A DNA stretch of 64,000 nt from Synechococcus sp. WH 7803 (GCA_000063505.1 CT971583.1:1209918-1273917), one strand, 5' to 3'; numbered from the stretch's first letter, positions 54,095 through 63,483 are shown. Notes: generated by a model from the sequence alone, not told the origin. Numbers and translations are program-made.

Positions 54095-54328
54095 ATGGTT
54101 CAGCCCGACGCCGTTGGCGCTGCCATACGCCGTGCCCTCCCCGATGCACAAGTGAGCGTGGAAGATCTCACCGGCGGGGGGGATCATCTCCAGGTGAGTG
54201 TGGTGTCGTCCGCTTTCAACGGATTGAACCGCATTCGTCAGCACCAGCTCGTCTACAAAGCTCTGAAAGATGAACTGGAGAGCGAAGCAATCCACGCCTT
54301 AGCGCTCAACACCTCCACACCAGCCTGA
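54095..54328 (+). CDS. BolA family protein
   Basis: Protein of 77 residues from ATG 54095. It carries the BolA pattern: a helix, then [36 protein letters not shown] with the conserved His that ligates the 2Fe-2S cluster in Grx-BolA complexes. The frame extends upstream to 53981, but that part overlaps the previous gene. It is 27 bp upstream of grxD, the classic partner. Confidence 0.92.
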   Translation: MVQPDAVGAAIRRALPDAQVSVEDLTGGGDHLQVSVVSSAFNGLNRIRQHQLVYKALKDELESEAIHALALNTSTPA

Positions 54329-54355
54329 TCTCTACACCCCCTACACCGTCGACCC

Positions 54356-54679
54356 ATGGATGCTCAGACCAAATCCCGCATCGAGGCTCTTATCAGTTCC
54401 AGCCCCGTTTTTGTGTTCATGAAGGGCACGAAGTTGATGCCTCAGTGTGGTTTCTCGAACAACGTTGTTCAAATCCTCAACGCTCTCGGGATCACCTTTG
54501 AAACCTTCGATGTGTTGTCTGACATGGATGTGCGCCAGGGCATCAAGGAATTTTCTGATTGGCCAACGATTCCCCAGGTCTATGTCAAAGGAGAGTTCAT
54601 GGGTGGCTCAGACATCCTGATCGAGATGTACAACAACGGTGAACTGAAAGAAAAGCTCGAAATCGCTCTCGCCAGCTGA
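54356..54679 (+). CDS. grxD: Monothiol glutaredoxin (Grx4/GrxD, CGFS type)
   Basis: Protein of 107 residues. The active site is CGFSNNVVQILN (CGFS), preceded by VFMKGTKLMPQ. WPTIPQVYVKGEFMGGSDILIEMY forms the glutathione-binding region. CGFS glutaredoxins bind a glutathione-ligated 2Fe-2S cluster and pair with BolA for iron sensing and Fe-S delivery. Immediately downstream of bolA. Confidence 0.96.
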   Translation: MDAQTKSRIEALISSSPVFVFMKGTKLMPQCGFSNNVVQILNALGITFETFDVLSDMDVRQGIKEFSDWPTIPQVYVKGEFMGGSDILIEMYNNGELKEKLEIALAS

Positions 54680-54681
54680 TT

Positions 54682-54951
54682 TCAATACTGCTGAGGATGT
54701 TCATAGAGCGTTCGGAGATCTCCATCAGGCCCGATAAAGCTTGAAGGATCCATAATCCAACGCTCAACGAGCATTTCCAATTTGGCAAGCTCCCTTGAAT
54801 CCAAATCAGCGGCCCGACGCAACGCGTGCAGGTAACCGTCCGCATAAAGACGCAACTCAGATGGGCTGTGGAAGCGAGTGGTCAATTCCTGACAGGCATC
54901 ACACAGCGATTGGAAATGACGGATGGCCTCCGGATGCTGAAGGGATGTCAT
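54682..54951 (-). CDS. DUF6761-like small conserved protein
   Basis: Protein of 89 residues: AIRHFQSLCDACQELTTRFHSPSELRLYADGYLHALRRAADLDSRELAKLEMLVERWIMDPS. The 'ELRxYxDGYLxALR' helix and the terminal acidic/Pro part resemble the cyanobacterial DUF6761 family. All helical, no catalytic motif. Convergent with grxD, 2 bp apart. Confidence 0.7.
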   Translation of the reverse strand: MTSLQHPEAIRHFQSLCDACQELTTRFHSPSELRLYADGYLHALRRAADLDSRELAKLEMLVERWIMDPSSFIGPDGDLRTLYEHPQQY

Positions 54952-55028
54952 CTTTCTTGAGGTCGGCAGCCTCTGCTACCAGATTGCCAGAGAATTGGTC
55001 CTAGCGTAGATGGGCCTGACGATCGCGT

Positions 55029-55820
55029 GTGACTCCCCCTTCCAGAGATCTGATCGCCAAAGCATCCGGACTCGTGCCGGCTCAGCAGACTCCCCCAGCG
55101 GCCTCGCCGGCGAAGGAGCCTGCGCGCGTGCTGGTTGTTGAGCCCCATCCAACCTTGCGGACCGTTCTTGTTCAAAGACTCCGCCAGGATGGCCATCTCA
55201 CGGCAGCTGTCGCCTCCTCGTCTGAGGCCATTGAGCTTTGCCAGGAACAAACTCCTGATCTTCTAATCAGCGCAGAGCTGCTCGAAAAGAGTTCGGCGCT
55301 CCGGCTCGGCCAACAGCTGCGCTGCCCTGTGATCGTTCTCACGGCCCGGAACGGAGCAGAGCCTGTGGTGGGCCTGCTCGATGACGGAGCCGACGACGTG
55401 CTTCGTAAGCCCTTCGGCCTTGAGGAACTCGCCGCAAGGTGCCGAACCCTGCTCAAACGCGAACGCAGTGGCCTTCAAGAACGGGTGAAGGTGGGGCCGC
55501 TTGAGGTCCACCTCCTGCTTCGCCAGGTCACCCTGCGCGAAAAGCCCGTTGAACTCAGTCCCCGTGAGTTCGCACTCCTTTGCGCCCTCTTGATGCCTCC
55601 AGGGATGGTGCGCAGTCGTCAGGAGTTGTTGAGAATGGCGTGGCCCCCCTTCAGCGGTGGGCCACGCTCCGTGGACACCCAAGTGCTCACGCTCCGGCGC
55701 AAACTTGAACAGGCCGGCCTGGGCGACGGAGGGGGGATCACAACCGTTCGGCAACAGGGCTATCGATTCAGCCTGGATACGCTGCCGGAAGAGTCATCCA
55801 GTTCATCTGAACTGCCGTAG
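55029..55820 (+). CDS. OmpR/PhoB-family regulator with a degenerate receiver domain
   Basis: Protein of 263 residues: a ~30-residue Pro/Ala-rich leader, a receiver (~32-150) and a winged-helix DNA-binding domain (~160-252, LSPREFALLCALL, GPRSVDTQVLTLRRKLEQ, TTVRQQGYRF). The receiver has lost key residues: the acidic pair is EP instead of E/D-D, and the phospho-acceptor site reads PDLLISAEL (Ala where Asp should be). The switch Thr (VLTARN) and Lys (RKPFG) remain. It should therefore not be phosphorylated in the normal way. No kinase is adjacent. Confidence 0.87.
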   Translation: MTPPSRDLIAKASGLVPAQQTPPAASPAKEPARVLVVEPHPTLRTVLVQRLRQDGHLTAAVASSSEAIELCQEQTPDLLISAELLEKSSALRLGQQLRCPVIVLTARNGAEPVVGLLDDGADDVLRKPFGLEELAARCRTLLKRERSGLQERVKVGPLEVHLLLRQVTLREKPVELSPREFALLCALLMPPGMVRSRQELLRMAWPPFSGGPRSVDTQVLTLRRKLEQAGLGDGGGITTVRQQGYRFSLDTLPEESSSSSELP

Positions 55821-56316
55821 CGATCGCCAATTCGGTAAGGAGCATCAGCACAGCGAGGGCTGCAAGCAACTGGTAAGTCCAGGGAGGCGTCAGCCTGCCG
55901 ATGGCACTGGTATCAATCCCGGTTCGTTCCTGAAGGATGGACAAAAATTGATCGAAACGTTCCAAGCGTTGGGGAAGCAGACGATGTCCGTCATTGGCTG
56001 TTTTGAGGTAGTAAACCGACCCCCCCTGACTTGTCCCCACAGGGACCACACGGCGAATCTGATCCCAACGCAGCTGCCATCCGCGACGCAACAACCAACG
56101 GCACCATGGGGGATGACCGACCACGAGCCCCGATTCGTCCACCGAAACCTGCTCGCTCAACATCGCCAAAACCACGAAAAGACCCAGCGGAGCGGCAATC
56201 CAAAGGGTGATCCGTAGGGAAGGAGGAGCCATCAAAGGCAGTGGCACCACAAGGGCCAGGTACACGCAGATCAGGGTTCCCCGAATCAGGCTCGAAAGGC
56301 GGAAGCAGTCACGCAT
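55768..56316 (-). CDS. Membrane protein with a central PH-like domain
   Basis: Protein of 182 residues: two N-terminal helices (LIRGTLICVYLALVVPLPLM, LWIAAPLGLFVVLAML), a soluble beta-rich domain with SVDESGLVVGHPPW, WQLRWDQIRRVVPV and GSVYYLKT, and one C-terminal helix (LLAALAVLMLLTELAIATAV). It overlaps the convergent regulator by 53 bp. Resembles small bacterial PH-domain membrane proteins; no function can be stated. Confidence 0.68.
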   Translation of the reverse strand: MRDCFRLSSLIRGTLICVYLALVVPLPLMAPPSLRITLWIAAPLGLFVVLAMLSEQVSVDESGLVVGHPPWCRWLLRRGWQLRWDQIRRVVPVGTSQGGSVYYLKTANDGHRLLPQRLERFDQFLSILQERTGIDTSAIGRLTPPWTYQLLAALAVLMLLTELAIATAVQMNWMTLPAAYPG

Positions 56317-56319
56317 GGT

Positions 56320-56610
56320 TCAGCGATCTTCAGGGGAGCCCGGCAGGGGTTCGATCACATCCGAAGGGCTGTAACCACCGGAGAAAACCTCGGCTTCACG
56401 GCCCTTCCAGAATTCTCCAAGGCGCATCAAATCGGCGTGAGCCTCTTGCAGGCTTTCGATGTAGGACTCAGGCGACATCGAGGCTTTTGCTTCTTTGAGC
56501 TTGGCCAAGCGCAGCATCTGCAGCATCCAGGGCTTGCCGATCTCCCCGCGCTGCTCAATGTACCGAGCCAGATCCGCTGCGCTTGGTTGGGGCGCCGAGG
56601 CCATGATCAT
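56320..56610 (-). CDS. Small helical conserved protein
   Basis: Protein of 96 residues: AADLARYIEQRGEIGKPWMLQMLRLAKLKEAKASMSPESYIESLQEAHADLMRLGEFWKGREAEVF, then an acidic/Pro tail. Entirely helical and polar, no cysteines or membrane segment. It ends 4 bp before the next gene on the same strand (the PH-like membrane protein), so the two are likely co-transcribed. Not recognised. Confidence 0.65.
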   Translation of the reverse strand: MIMASAPQPSAADLARYIEQRGEIGKPWMLQMLRLAKLKEAKASMSPESYIESLQEAHADLMRLGEFWKGREAEVFSGGYSPSDVIEPLPGSPEDR

Positions 56611-56658
56611 TCAGTGAGAGCTTTAAACCTTAAGCAGCGGCAAAAAACTCCGTGGTTT

Positions 56659-58209
56659 TTAGGCCGGCAGCGCCCAGGCGTTCAGGCCTAAATCAGCGCC
56701 GATGCGATGGCTGCAGGCATAACCACTGAACGCCACAGCATTGAGACCCTGACCTGGGAAACAGGAATCACCCACGCAGTAAAGACCTTTGAGTCCGGTT
56801 CTGTTGAACGGCATCGGCAACAATCCCGGTAGGCGCATGGAAGGAATCGGGCCATAGCTTCCTCCCATCCGTCCAAGAAAACGTCGATGGGTTCGTGGTG
56901 TTCCCACCTCCCGAAGCTCAATAGCCGCTTCAAGTCCCGGAAGAAGCGCCTCCAAACGCTCAATCAACCTGGCGGCATCAGCCTCTTTTTTGGCTTTGTA
57001 CTGCGCAGGAGACAAGCCAGACCAGGCGGAGATCTCGCTCATGGTGAAGGTGTGCACGATGTGGCGACCTTCAGGCGCCAGAGATGGATCCAGCAAGCTG
57101 GGGATCGATACGAAAATCACCCCCTGTTCCGACTCGAGCTCATTCCAGTCTTCAAGAAGAAGGTGATGACAGTGCAAGCCGTTGGGAATGACATCAGCCC
57201 TCACGCCGAGATGCAACGACAAAAATGAACTCGAGGGTTGATAACGACGGCGCCAGGTTGCCTCTCGAGCGGGCGTATGGTCCGCATCCACAAGCGTTGT
57301 TGAAGGAGACCCATCCCCTGAGAACGTGTCCCAGCGTGTGGCGTTGCTCACCACGCGCCGGGCAAAGAGCTCCTCTCCATCAGCGAGACGTACGCCAACG
57401 GCTTGACCAGCTTCGATGATGACGTCAGTCACGCGCGATCGGTAGCGAATCTCACCGCCATGGCTTTGGAGGCCGGCCACCAGTTTCTCCGCGATTGTGC
57501 CGACACCACCCTTCGGATAATTGATTCCCCCGGCGTGACGGTCTGAGAACACCATGCCTGCGTTGATCATCGGTGTGCGATCGGCAGGCATCACAGACCA
57601 GCAGAAACATTCCATGTCAATCAAACGCAGAAGCTCCTCGTCGCGGATGTGCTGACGGGCCACATCTCCAACGTTGAATGGAAGCCAGCGAGCAAGACCG
57701 AGGCAGGCCAGAGGAGCACGAAAAAACACTTTGGCCAGGTAGGCAGGATCCTCGAGCGACAACAGCGGCATCGCATCGAGACAACGAAACACCTGCCAGC
57801 AGGTGTCGTAAAACGCACGGATGCCCTTGGCTTCGTGCGGGAACCGCGCCGCCATCCGATCCATGAATCCGCCGTAATCCCGGTCCACCTGCATGGTGAG
57901 ACCGTCGGGCAGGTGGTATTCAAGCTGTACGGGATCGGGCACTGTGTCGCAGCTCTGGCCCACATCCGCCAAAGCCCGAGTCAGCAGATTCGTATGGCCG
58001 TGCTCTCCGAAGCCGAAAATCATCGAGGCGCCCACATCGAAGGTGTAGCCGTCCCGTTTGAAGCTTCCCCCAGACCCACCTGGAATCAGATAGCGCTCAA
58101 GAACGAGCGTCTTTGCTCCTTTCACAGCCAGCTGGGACGCTGTAACCAGGCCACCGATTCCAGAGCCGATCACGATCACATCCCAACCTGGCTTGGACCT
58201 TGAGACCAC
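56659..58209 (-). CDS. crtH: Carotene isomerase CrtH (prolycopene isomerase)
   Basis: Protein of 516 residues. FAD motif DVIVIGSGIGGLVTASQLA, then LERYLIPGGSGGSFKRDGYTFDVGASMIFG, MINAGMVFSDRHAGGINYPKGG in the middle, and the CrtI-family C-terminal GLYCVGDSCFPGQGLNAVAFSG. It converts poly-cis-lycopene made by the CrtP/CrtQ pathway to all-trans-lycopene. Normal length. Confidence 0.94.
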   Translation of the reverse strand: MVSRSKPGWDVIVIGSGIGGLVTASQLAVKGAKTLVLERYLIPGGSGGSFKRDGYTFDVGASMIFGFGEHGHTNLLTRALADVGQSCDTVPDPVQLEYHLPDGLTMQVDRDYGGFMDRMAARFPHEAKGIRAFYDTCWQVFRCLDAMPLLSLEDPAYLAKVFFRAPLACLGLARWLPFNVGDVARQHIRDEELLRLIDMECFCWSVMPADRTPMINAGMVFSDRHAGGINYPKGGVGTIAEKLVAGLQSHGGEIRYRSRVTDVIIEAGQAVGVRLADGEELFARRVVSNATRWDTFSGDGSPSTTLVDADHTPAREATWRRRYQPSSSFLSLHLGVRADVIPNGLHCHHLLLEDWNELESEQGVIFVSIPSLLDPSLAPEGRHIVHTFTMSEISAWSGLSPAQYKAKKEADAARLIERLEALLPGLEAAIELREVGTPRTHRRFLGRMGGSYGPIPSMRLPGLLPMPFNRTGLKGLYCVGDSCFPGQGLNAVAFSGYACSHRIGADLGLNAWALPA

Positions 58210-58236
58210 GTTCAGGATTCGCGTCAGCGTTCAAAC

Positions 58237-59190
58237 TTAGGAGGGCTCGCCCGATGTGAAGGGCGGTGTTGCCGTCAAAATCACTTCAGTCCGCACAGGC
58301 CGAGCCAGCAAGTCGCCGCAGCGCTCATCAATTCGGTGACGGATGAGATCAAGGGCGGCTCCATCCATGGGCTGGCTGGGATTCAGATACACCACCACAA
58401 AAGCCGTACGACCCACCTCATACACGGTGAGATCAAGCAACCAGCACGACAGTCCCGCGAGTAGATCCTCCAAAGCCAGACGCGTGCTTCGAATCAAATC
58501 GGATTCAGCAGAAACCCCAGCAGCCTGACCCAAGGCTGTGAGAAAGCCATCGAGAGGTTCGCGCAGCACAGCGACACTCACCACCAGCACGAGCAGTGAG
58601 TCCATGATCGGAATCAAAACCGCCAGCATCGTGCCCCGGAGCAAGGGAGTGCCCAAGAGAGCCAATCCCGTCAAGCCACTGATCAACCCATCCACACGGG
58701 CCGCTTTCGCTTCTGTGAGCAAAATCTGCGAATGCCGGCCGGTGATTGCCCAGTCGTGTTGATGACGCCAGGCCAGGCCCCAGCAGATCACCACCATCGC
58801 CAAGGAATACCAAGCCACAGGACCGAGACGCACAGGCATCACGGGTCGTCCATTGGCATAGTCCACCACCGTGCTGAGAGCCGAAATGGCGGCAAACGAC
58901 AGCACCCCGATCAGGACCAACGAGCGAAAGAGCACGTACAACGCTTCCTGACCGTCGTATCCATAGGGGTAGGCCCTGTCGGGAGGGCGCACCACATTGC
59001 GACTGACCCGTGCTGCCACAAGTCCGGACCCCACCATCACTGCGGAATAGAGGCCATCAAGCAGCAAGGCATAGGACCCGGAAATCACATGAACACCGAT
59101 CCCTGCAACGGCCATCACGGCACTCGCCATCACGCCGACTTTGAGGGAGCGACGTTCAATCAGTCGGTGTTCAGGCCGGACAGGGGACAT
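58237..59190 (-). CDS. Cation efflux (CDF)-family transporter
   Basis: Protein of 317 residues with six predicted membrane helices. The CDF motif after TM1 reads [27 protein letters not shown] (Asp retained) and [20 protein letters not shown] follows. [20 protein letters not shown] is the TM5 ligand region with Asp but no His. The C-terminal cytosolic domain is about 100 residues. Divalent metal transport (Zn, Fe or Mn) is likely, selectivity unknown. Its start overlaps the trmFO stop region by 20 bp. Confidence 0.85.
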
Positions 59191-60571
59191 TCCCGAGAGC
59201 TTGTTCCTCTCTTGCTAGCAGTAGATCCGCCAATGCCCTGTCCCGATAAGCCCCGTAGCGAGCTCGTTTGTCGCGGATGCGCTCAGGCAGCTCAGGCAGG
59301 AGGCCGAAGTTGGGGGGCATCGGCTGAAACTTGCCAGAGGGCGCTTCGCTTATGAAGTGCGTCAAGGCCCCCACCATGGTGGTGCGGGGGAGATCGATGG
59401 GGCGCTCTCCGCGAACAAGGCGCGCAGCGTTAGTACCCGCCAGCCAACCGCCGGCAACCGCAGCGGCATAACCCTCGGTACCAGTGATCTGTCCAGCAGC
59501 CAGAAGGTTCGGTCTGGAGCGGAACTGAAGCGTGGCATCGAGCAAGGCCGGAGCCTCCAGGAACGTGTTGCGATGCATCACGCCAAAGCGAACAAACTCC
59601 GCCCCCTCCAGACCGGGAATCATCTGCAGAACACGTTTCTGCTCTCCCCATTTGAGATTGGTCTGGAAGCCCACAAGGTTCCACAGCCGGCCATCTTTGT
59701 CTTCCTGACGCAGCTGCACCACGGCATAGGCGCGTTTGGCCCGGCGCACATCCCGATCATTGACATCGCCCCAGCGCGGATCCCAGAGGCCGATCGGTTT
59801 AAGGGGGCCGTAGCGCATGGTGTCTTCACCGCGCCTGGCCAATTCTTCGATCGGTAAACAGCCTTCAAAGAATGTGGCATTCCCTTGATCGAAGTCTTTG
59901 AGCTCCGCTTGTTCGGCCGCCAGTAAGGCGTCACGGAACCCCAAATACTGCTCCCGGTTCATCGGGCAGTTGATGTAATCCGCGTCTCCTTTGTCGTAGC
60001 GGCTGGCCCGAAAGGCCTGGGTCATATCGACGCTGTCACCTTCAACAATCGGGCTCGCTGCATCGAAGAAATGACAGTCAGCACGTCCGGTGAAGCGACG
60101 CAGATCCTCCGCGAGAGCGTCGCTCGTGAGCGGCCCTGTGGCGAGCACCGTGACCTGGTCGGTGGCAGGCAGCGCAATCTGCTCCTCACGTACGAATGAA
60201 ACCCGAGGGTGCTGCTCAAGCAATTGAGTCAGGGATGCGCTGTAACGGCCGCGATCCACGGCGAGGGCACCGCCCGCTGGAACCGCATGACGATCGGCCA
60301 TCTGAATCACAACGGATCCAAGCCGCCTCAATTCTTCCTGAAGCAGTCCAGCCGCTCTGTCACTGCTCAGTGCGCCAAAGCTGTTGCTACAAACAAGTTC
60401 AGCGCATTCCGAACTGTGATGAGCAGGGGACCGACGGATAGGTCGCATCTCCACCAACTGCACATCGAGACCGGCCTCGGCGACTTGCCAAGCAGCCTCT
60501 GTGCCGGCAAGGCCAGCACCGATCACTACAACGGATGGAGCTGCCAAATGGATCGGGGCGATGGATCTCAA
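59171..60571 (-). CDS. trmFO: Methylenetetrahydrofolate-tRNA (uracil-5-)-methyltransferase TrmFO
   Basis: Protein of 466 residues. FAD site [74 protein letters not shown]; and [34 protein letters not shown] near the C-terminus. It makes T54 of tRNA using folate. Overlaps the downstream CDF gene by 20 bp. psbY starts upstream on the same strand, 28 bp before it. Confidence 0.96.
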
Positions 60572-60599
60572 CCCTATCGATCCAAGTGGTCGCGTTGGA

Positions 60600-60722
60600 T
60601 CAGGCCCGACTGCGCTTGATCATCAACTGCAGCTGGCCCACAGCGGCACGACCGATGTTGAAACCGGCCCAGCCCAAGGCAAGCAGGATGGGTGATGCCA
60701 CGAGGACGAGCCGGAGATCCAT
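60600..60722 (-). CDS. psbY: Photosystem II protein Y
   Basis: From ATG 60722 the frame gives 40 residues: [20 protein letters not shown], then [23 protein letters not shown] at 60600. The PsbY pattern (MDxR, one membrane helix, GWAxFNIGxAAxxQ) is clear. PsbY lies at the edge of photosystem II near cytochrome b559. It is read with trmFO, 28 bp downstream. Too short for most gene finders. Confidence 0.92.
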   Translation of the reverse strand: MDLRLVLVASPILLALGWAGFNIGRAAVGQLQLMIKRSRA

Positions 60723-60784
60723 GAGTCCAGACAGGAGGATTGGGAGATCTTAAGGATTGCAGAGCCAAGAGAGGCTGTGTTGCA

Positions 60785-61357
60785 TCACTCCGTTTGGATT
60801 TGCAGCATTCGAGCCCAAGTGCGTGCCAGTTCGGCGTAGCGGCGAGCATGGTCCCTCTGCGCGGCGCGAGCGTCAGCATTCAGCTCTCGTTTCACCTGCG
60901 CTGGAACACCAGCAACGAGGCTGCCGGGAGGAACATCCTTCGTGACCACGGCTCCTGCCGCCACAAGGGCGCCCTGACCGACGGTGACGCCATTCAGGAC
61001 GATGGCACCGATGCCGATCAAGCAGCCGTCCTCAAGGGTTGCACCATGCACCACGGCTCTATGACCAATGGTGACATCAGCGCCAATGGTGACGGGCGCA
61101 TCGGGATCACCATGAAGAACGGCGCCATCCTGCACGTTGCTGCCCGGGCCAATCGAGATCGGCGCCATATCCCCCCGGGCAACCGCCAACGGCCAAAGGC
61201 TTGCGTCAGCGGCCATCTGCACATCCCCCATCACCACAGCACTTTCAGCAACCCAAGCCCCAGGATCAATCTGAGGCGCAGGAAACATCGCGCTCTGCGG
61301 GCCGCTCCGGTCAGTCATCAGGCCATCTGCCGATGGAACCCATGATCCCAGCTCCAT
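60785..61357 (-). CDS. Gamma-type carbonic anhydrase-like hexapeptide protein
   Basis: Protein of 190 residues from ATG 61357, chosen for GGAGG six bases upstream; ATG 61318 is an alternative. Left-handed beta-helix repeats ([43 protein letters not shown]) carry the metal histidines ([20 protein letters not shown]). [26 protein letters not shown] continues the helix and a helical tail follows. Members range from carbonic anhydrases (CcmM-like) to acyltransferase-like carriers; activity here is unproven. Confidence 0.87.
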   Translation of the reverse strand: MELGSWVPSADGLMTDRSGPQSAMFPAPQIDPGAWVAESAVVMGDVQMAADASLWPLAVARGDMAPISIGPGSNVQDGAVLHGDPDAPVTIGADVTIGHRAVVHGATLEDGCLIGIGAIVLNGVTVGQGALVAAGAVVTKDVPPGSLVAGVPAQVKRELNADARAAQRDHARRYAELARTWARMLQIQTE

Positions 61358-61463
61358 AACCATCCTCCACGGGCAGCCCCTTGGACGAAGGTTCCCCCGG
61401 GTGATACTTTTCACAGGTGCTTCACGGCACACCCTGTACCTGTCTCGATAGACCGGCACAGAA

Positions 61464-61535
61464 GGGTCGCTAGCTCAGCGGTAGAGCACTCGGCTTTTAA
61501 CCGATTGGTCCTGAGTTCGAATCTCAGGCGACCCA
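61464..61535 (+). tRNA. tRNA-Lys (anticodon TTT)
   Basis: 72 nt. Acceptor GGGTCGC/GCGACCC, D-arm GCTC...GAGC, anticodon stem CTCGG/CCGAT-like with loop CTTTTAA (anticodon TTT), T-loop TTCGAAT. CCA is not encoded. The T54 stem is CTGAG/CTCAG. No integrated element is seen at its 3' end; the two-component receiver gene starts 41 bp downstream. Confidence 0.96.
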
Positions 61536-61576
61536 TGCGTGTTTCATTTGTTTCGTTGCCTGGGCTTCCGTGAGCG

Positions 61577-61990
61577 ATGGCTGATCAATTCGTTGTTGCA
61601 GTTGTGGACGATGATCCACGCTTGCGCCAATTAATCCTCGAAGAGCTCACGGATGAGGGGGTTACGCCCATCCCCTGCGAGACAGGGCAACACCTCCTCG
61701 ATCTCCTTCAGACACAAACAGTCGACCTGGTTTTCTTGGATCTGATGATGCCAGGGATGGATGGTTTTCAATGTTTAGCGGAACTCAGAAAGCAATCAGT
61801 TCCAGTGCCTGTGATCGTCGTCACCGCACTCAACGACGAGATCAATCGCCAGAAAGTTCATGATCTCGGCGCAGTTGACTACATCCTCAAGCCCGACCTG
61901 TTTGAGCATCTTCCCGAGCTTCTGGATCAACATTTACCAGGCCCTCGCAACGTGATCAATCGGGGGCAACCACTGGAAAGCGAAGGGTGA
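61577..61990 (+). CDS. Single-domain response regulator (receiver only)
   Basis: Protein of 137 residues with an intact receiver: acidic pair VVDDDP, phospho-acceptor VFLDLMMPGMDG, switch VVTALN and KP (LKPDLF). No output domain, so it acts by protein-protein contact. It converges with the histidine kinase gene, overlapping by 35 bp at the 3' ends. Start is ATG 61577. Confidence 0.9.
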   Translation: MADQFVVAVVDDDPRLRQLILEELTDEGVTPIPCETGQHLLDLLQTQTVDLVFLDLMMPGMDGFQCLAELRKQSVPVPVIVVTALNDEINRQKVHDLGAVDYILKPDLFEHLPELLDQHLPGPRNVINRGQPLESEG

Positions 61991-63116
61991 CTGAGTCATA
62001 ACCATTGATTGAAGTCTCCATAGGCGTGGAATTGCTCAGGAGCATCCCTCCCATTCCTGCTACAAGATTGTTAACAACTGAAAATCCGAGATTACTGGCG
62101 TTCCAATCCCCTTGAGCCTGCTCTGGTTCATCCGAACTGAACCGACTCCCTTGCCTAGAGAGCTGCTGATTGCCAGCCATCTCAGCTGAATTGAAGCCAA
62201 CGACCACATCCACGAACCCAGACGAACGACACTCATCGACACAAAGAACTAGCCCCTCTGATCCATCAATCAAACTGTTTTCAAAAAGGGTATTGAGAAT
62301 TCGAGTCAGAGCAACTTGATCAAGATCGACCCAACATGTAGATATTGATTCATTGATTTGTAAAGACACACTGGGACGCTTGTCAGGCTCAAGTGAATGA
62401 AGCCATCGATCGAGAAAATCTCTAAGAGGAGCACGCTTTAGGTTCCAATGGAAATGATCAGTATCCAGTTCGGAAAGAATCAAGAGTTTGTCAACCAGCG
62501 CTGCCATCCGCTTGGTTTCGTCGATGGCGTCGCCCAAAGCACGATCCAATGGTTGCGCCAAGTCAGACTTGCGCTCAAGGCGACGCAAACTTCCGGTGAG
62601 AATGGCCAGTGGCGTGCGCAACTCATGAGCCAGGGTGTTGATGAAAGCACGCTGTTGCTGGAGCGACTTTTCGAGTGGCTCGAGATCTCTGAAAGTCAGG
62701 AGTGTGAAAACACCACCTAACTCAGAGATCGGCCGCCAAGACACCATGCGTTGAAGAACATCCGATTCATCTCCCGCAAGCGCCACAATCGCTTGCACGA
62801 GCAAGGAGGCCTGTCCCTCACCCAGCCTGGCCTGATTCAAAGGGTGCTGCGGATCAGACAATGTGAGCAAGCGTTGATCGAGATGGCGTAAGCGAAGCAG
62901 AGCCTCCAGGGGCTTTCCGACCACGCGTAAGGGAAGACCACCACCCCATAAGTCAGCGGCTGTTTGATTCACCCAGCGCACCTGATGCCCGGAATCAACA
63001 ATCAGCATCGCCTCGCCAGTGGCATCAAAAGCCACCCTCAGCAAACCCAGGGATTGACGCAGCTGCTTCACGAGTGCGGAGGTCTCGGGATGCGGCTCGA
63101 ATCCTTCAGCAGGCAT
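61956..63116 (-). CDS. PAS-containing sensor histidine kinase
   Basis: Protein of 386 residues, no membrane helix, so cytosolic. PAS-like N-terminal part (~25-150; AMLIVDSGHQVRWVNQTAADLWGG), HisKA with HELRTPLAILTGSLRRL (H-box, about residue 165), N-box LTRILNTLFENSLIDG, and a weak ATP-binding G region (LGFSVVNNLVAGMGG). The catalytic domain appears shorter or more divergent than usual, so activity is uncertain. Its start overlaps the upstream PAS gene by 11 bp; likely partner of the adjacent receiver protein. Confidence 0.85.
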   Translation of the reverse strand: MPAEGFEPHPETSALVKQLRQSLGLLRVAFDATGEAMLIVDSGHQVRWVNQTAADLWGGGLPLRVVGKPLEALLRLRHLDQRLLTLSDPQHPLNQARLGEGQASLLVQAIVALAGDESDVLQRMVSWRPISELGGVFTLLTFRDLEPLEKSLQQQRAFINTLAHELRTPLAILTGSLRRLERKSDLAQPLDRALGDAIDETKRMAALVDKLLILSELDTDHFHWNLKRAPLRDFLDRWLHSLEPDKRPSVSLQINESISTCWVDLDQVALTRILNTLFENSLIDGSEGLVLCVDECRSSGFVDVVVGFNSAEMAGNQQLSRQGSRFSSDEPEQAQGDWNASNLGFSVVNNLVAGMGGMLLSNSTPMETSINGYDSVTLRFPVVAPD

Positions 63117-63483
63117 GGGGGCCTTCCAGTGGCCTCAACGTGGCCGCAAAACTCCAGCCTTCCTTTGAATCCTTTTCCGCCACGATGAAATGTTCACTGC
63201 GGATCACCGAGCCGTCAGCACAGATCGTGGCCAGCTCCAGTGGGTGGTTCACCACCTGCGATGACTCCGTGATCTGGAAACGGGCAAATCCGGCGTGGTG
63301 AAGTTCGCGGAACTCTTCGGGAAGGATCATTCCAAGAGTCTCTCCAAGGAGGGATGAATCCCATCCATAAATCGTGCCAAATCGATCGTTGAACTCAACC
63401 ACGAGCCCTTCGCGATCGGCACGTACAAAGGGAAGGTCGAAACGCTCCCGTAGGGCCGCAACCGCTCCAGGGGTCCAGTCCAT
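63106..63483 (-). CDS. Stand-alone PAS-domain protein
   Basis: Protein of 125 residues from ATG 63483. Single PAS domain: LPFVRADREGLVVEFNDRFGTIYGWDSSLLGETLGMILPEEFRELH, then a strand pair ending RSEHFIVAEKDSKEGWSFAATL. It overlaps the histidine kinase start by 11 bp, suggesting coupled translation and that it supplies the sensing input. Ligand unknown. Confidence 0.85.
   Translation of the reverse strand: MDWTPGAVAALRERFDLPFVRADREGLVVEFNDRFGTIYGWDSSLLGETLGMILPEEFRELHHAGFARFQITESSQVVNHPLELATICADGSVIRSEHFIVAEKDSKEGWSFAATLRPLEGPHAC

Noticed and set aside
61464-61535. tRNA-Lys as an integration site
   Set aside because: No duplicated tRNA 3' end, integrase or foreign segment nearby; flanking genes are normal.
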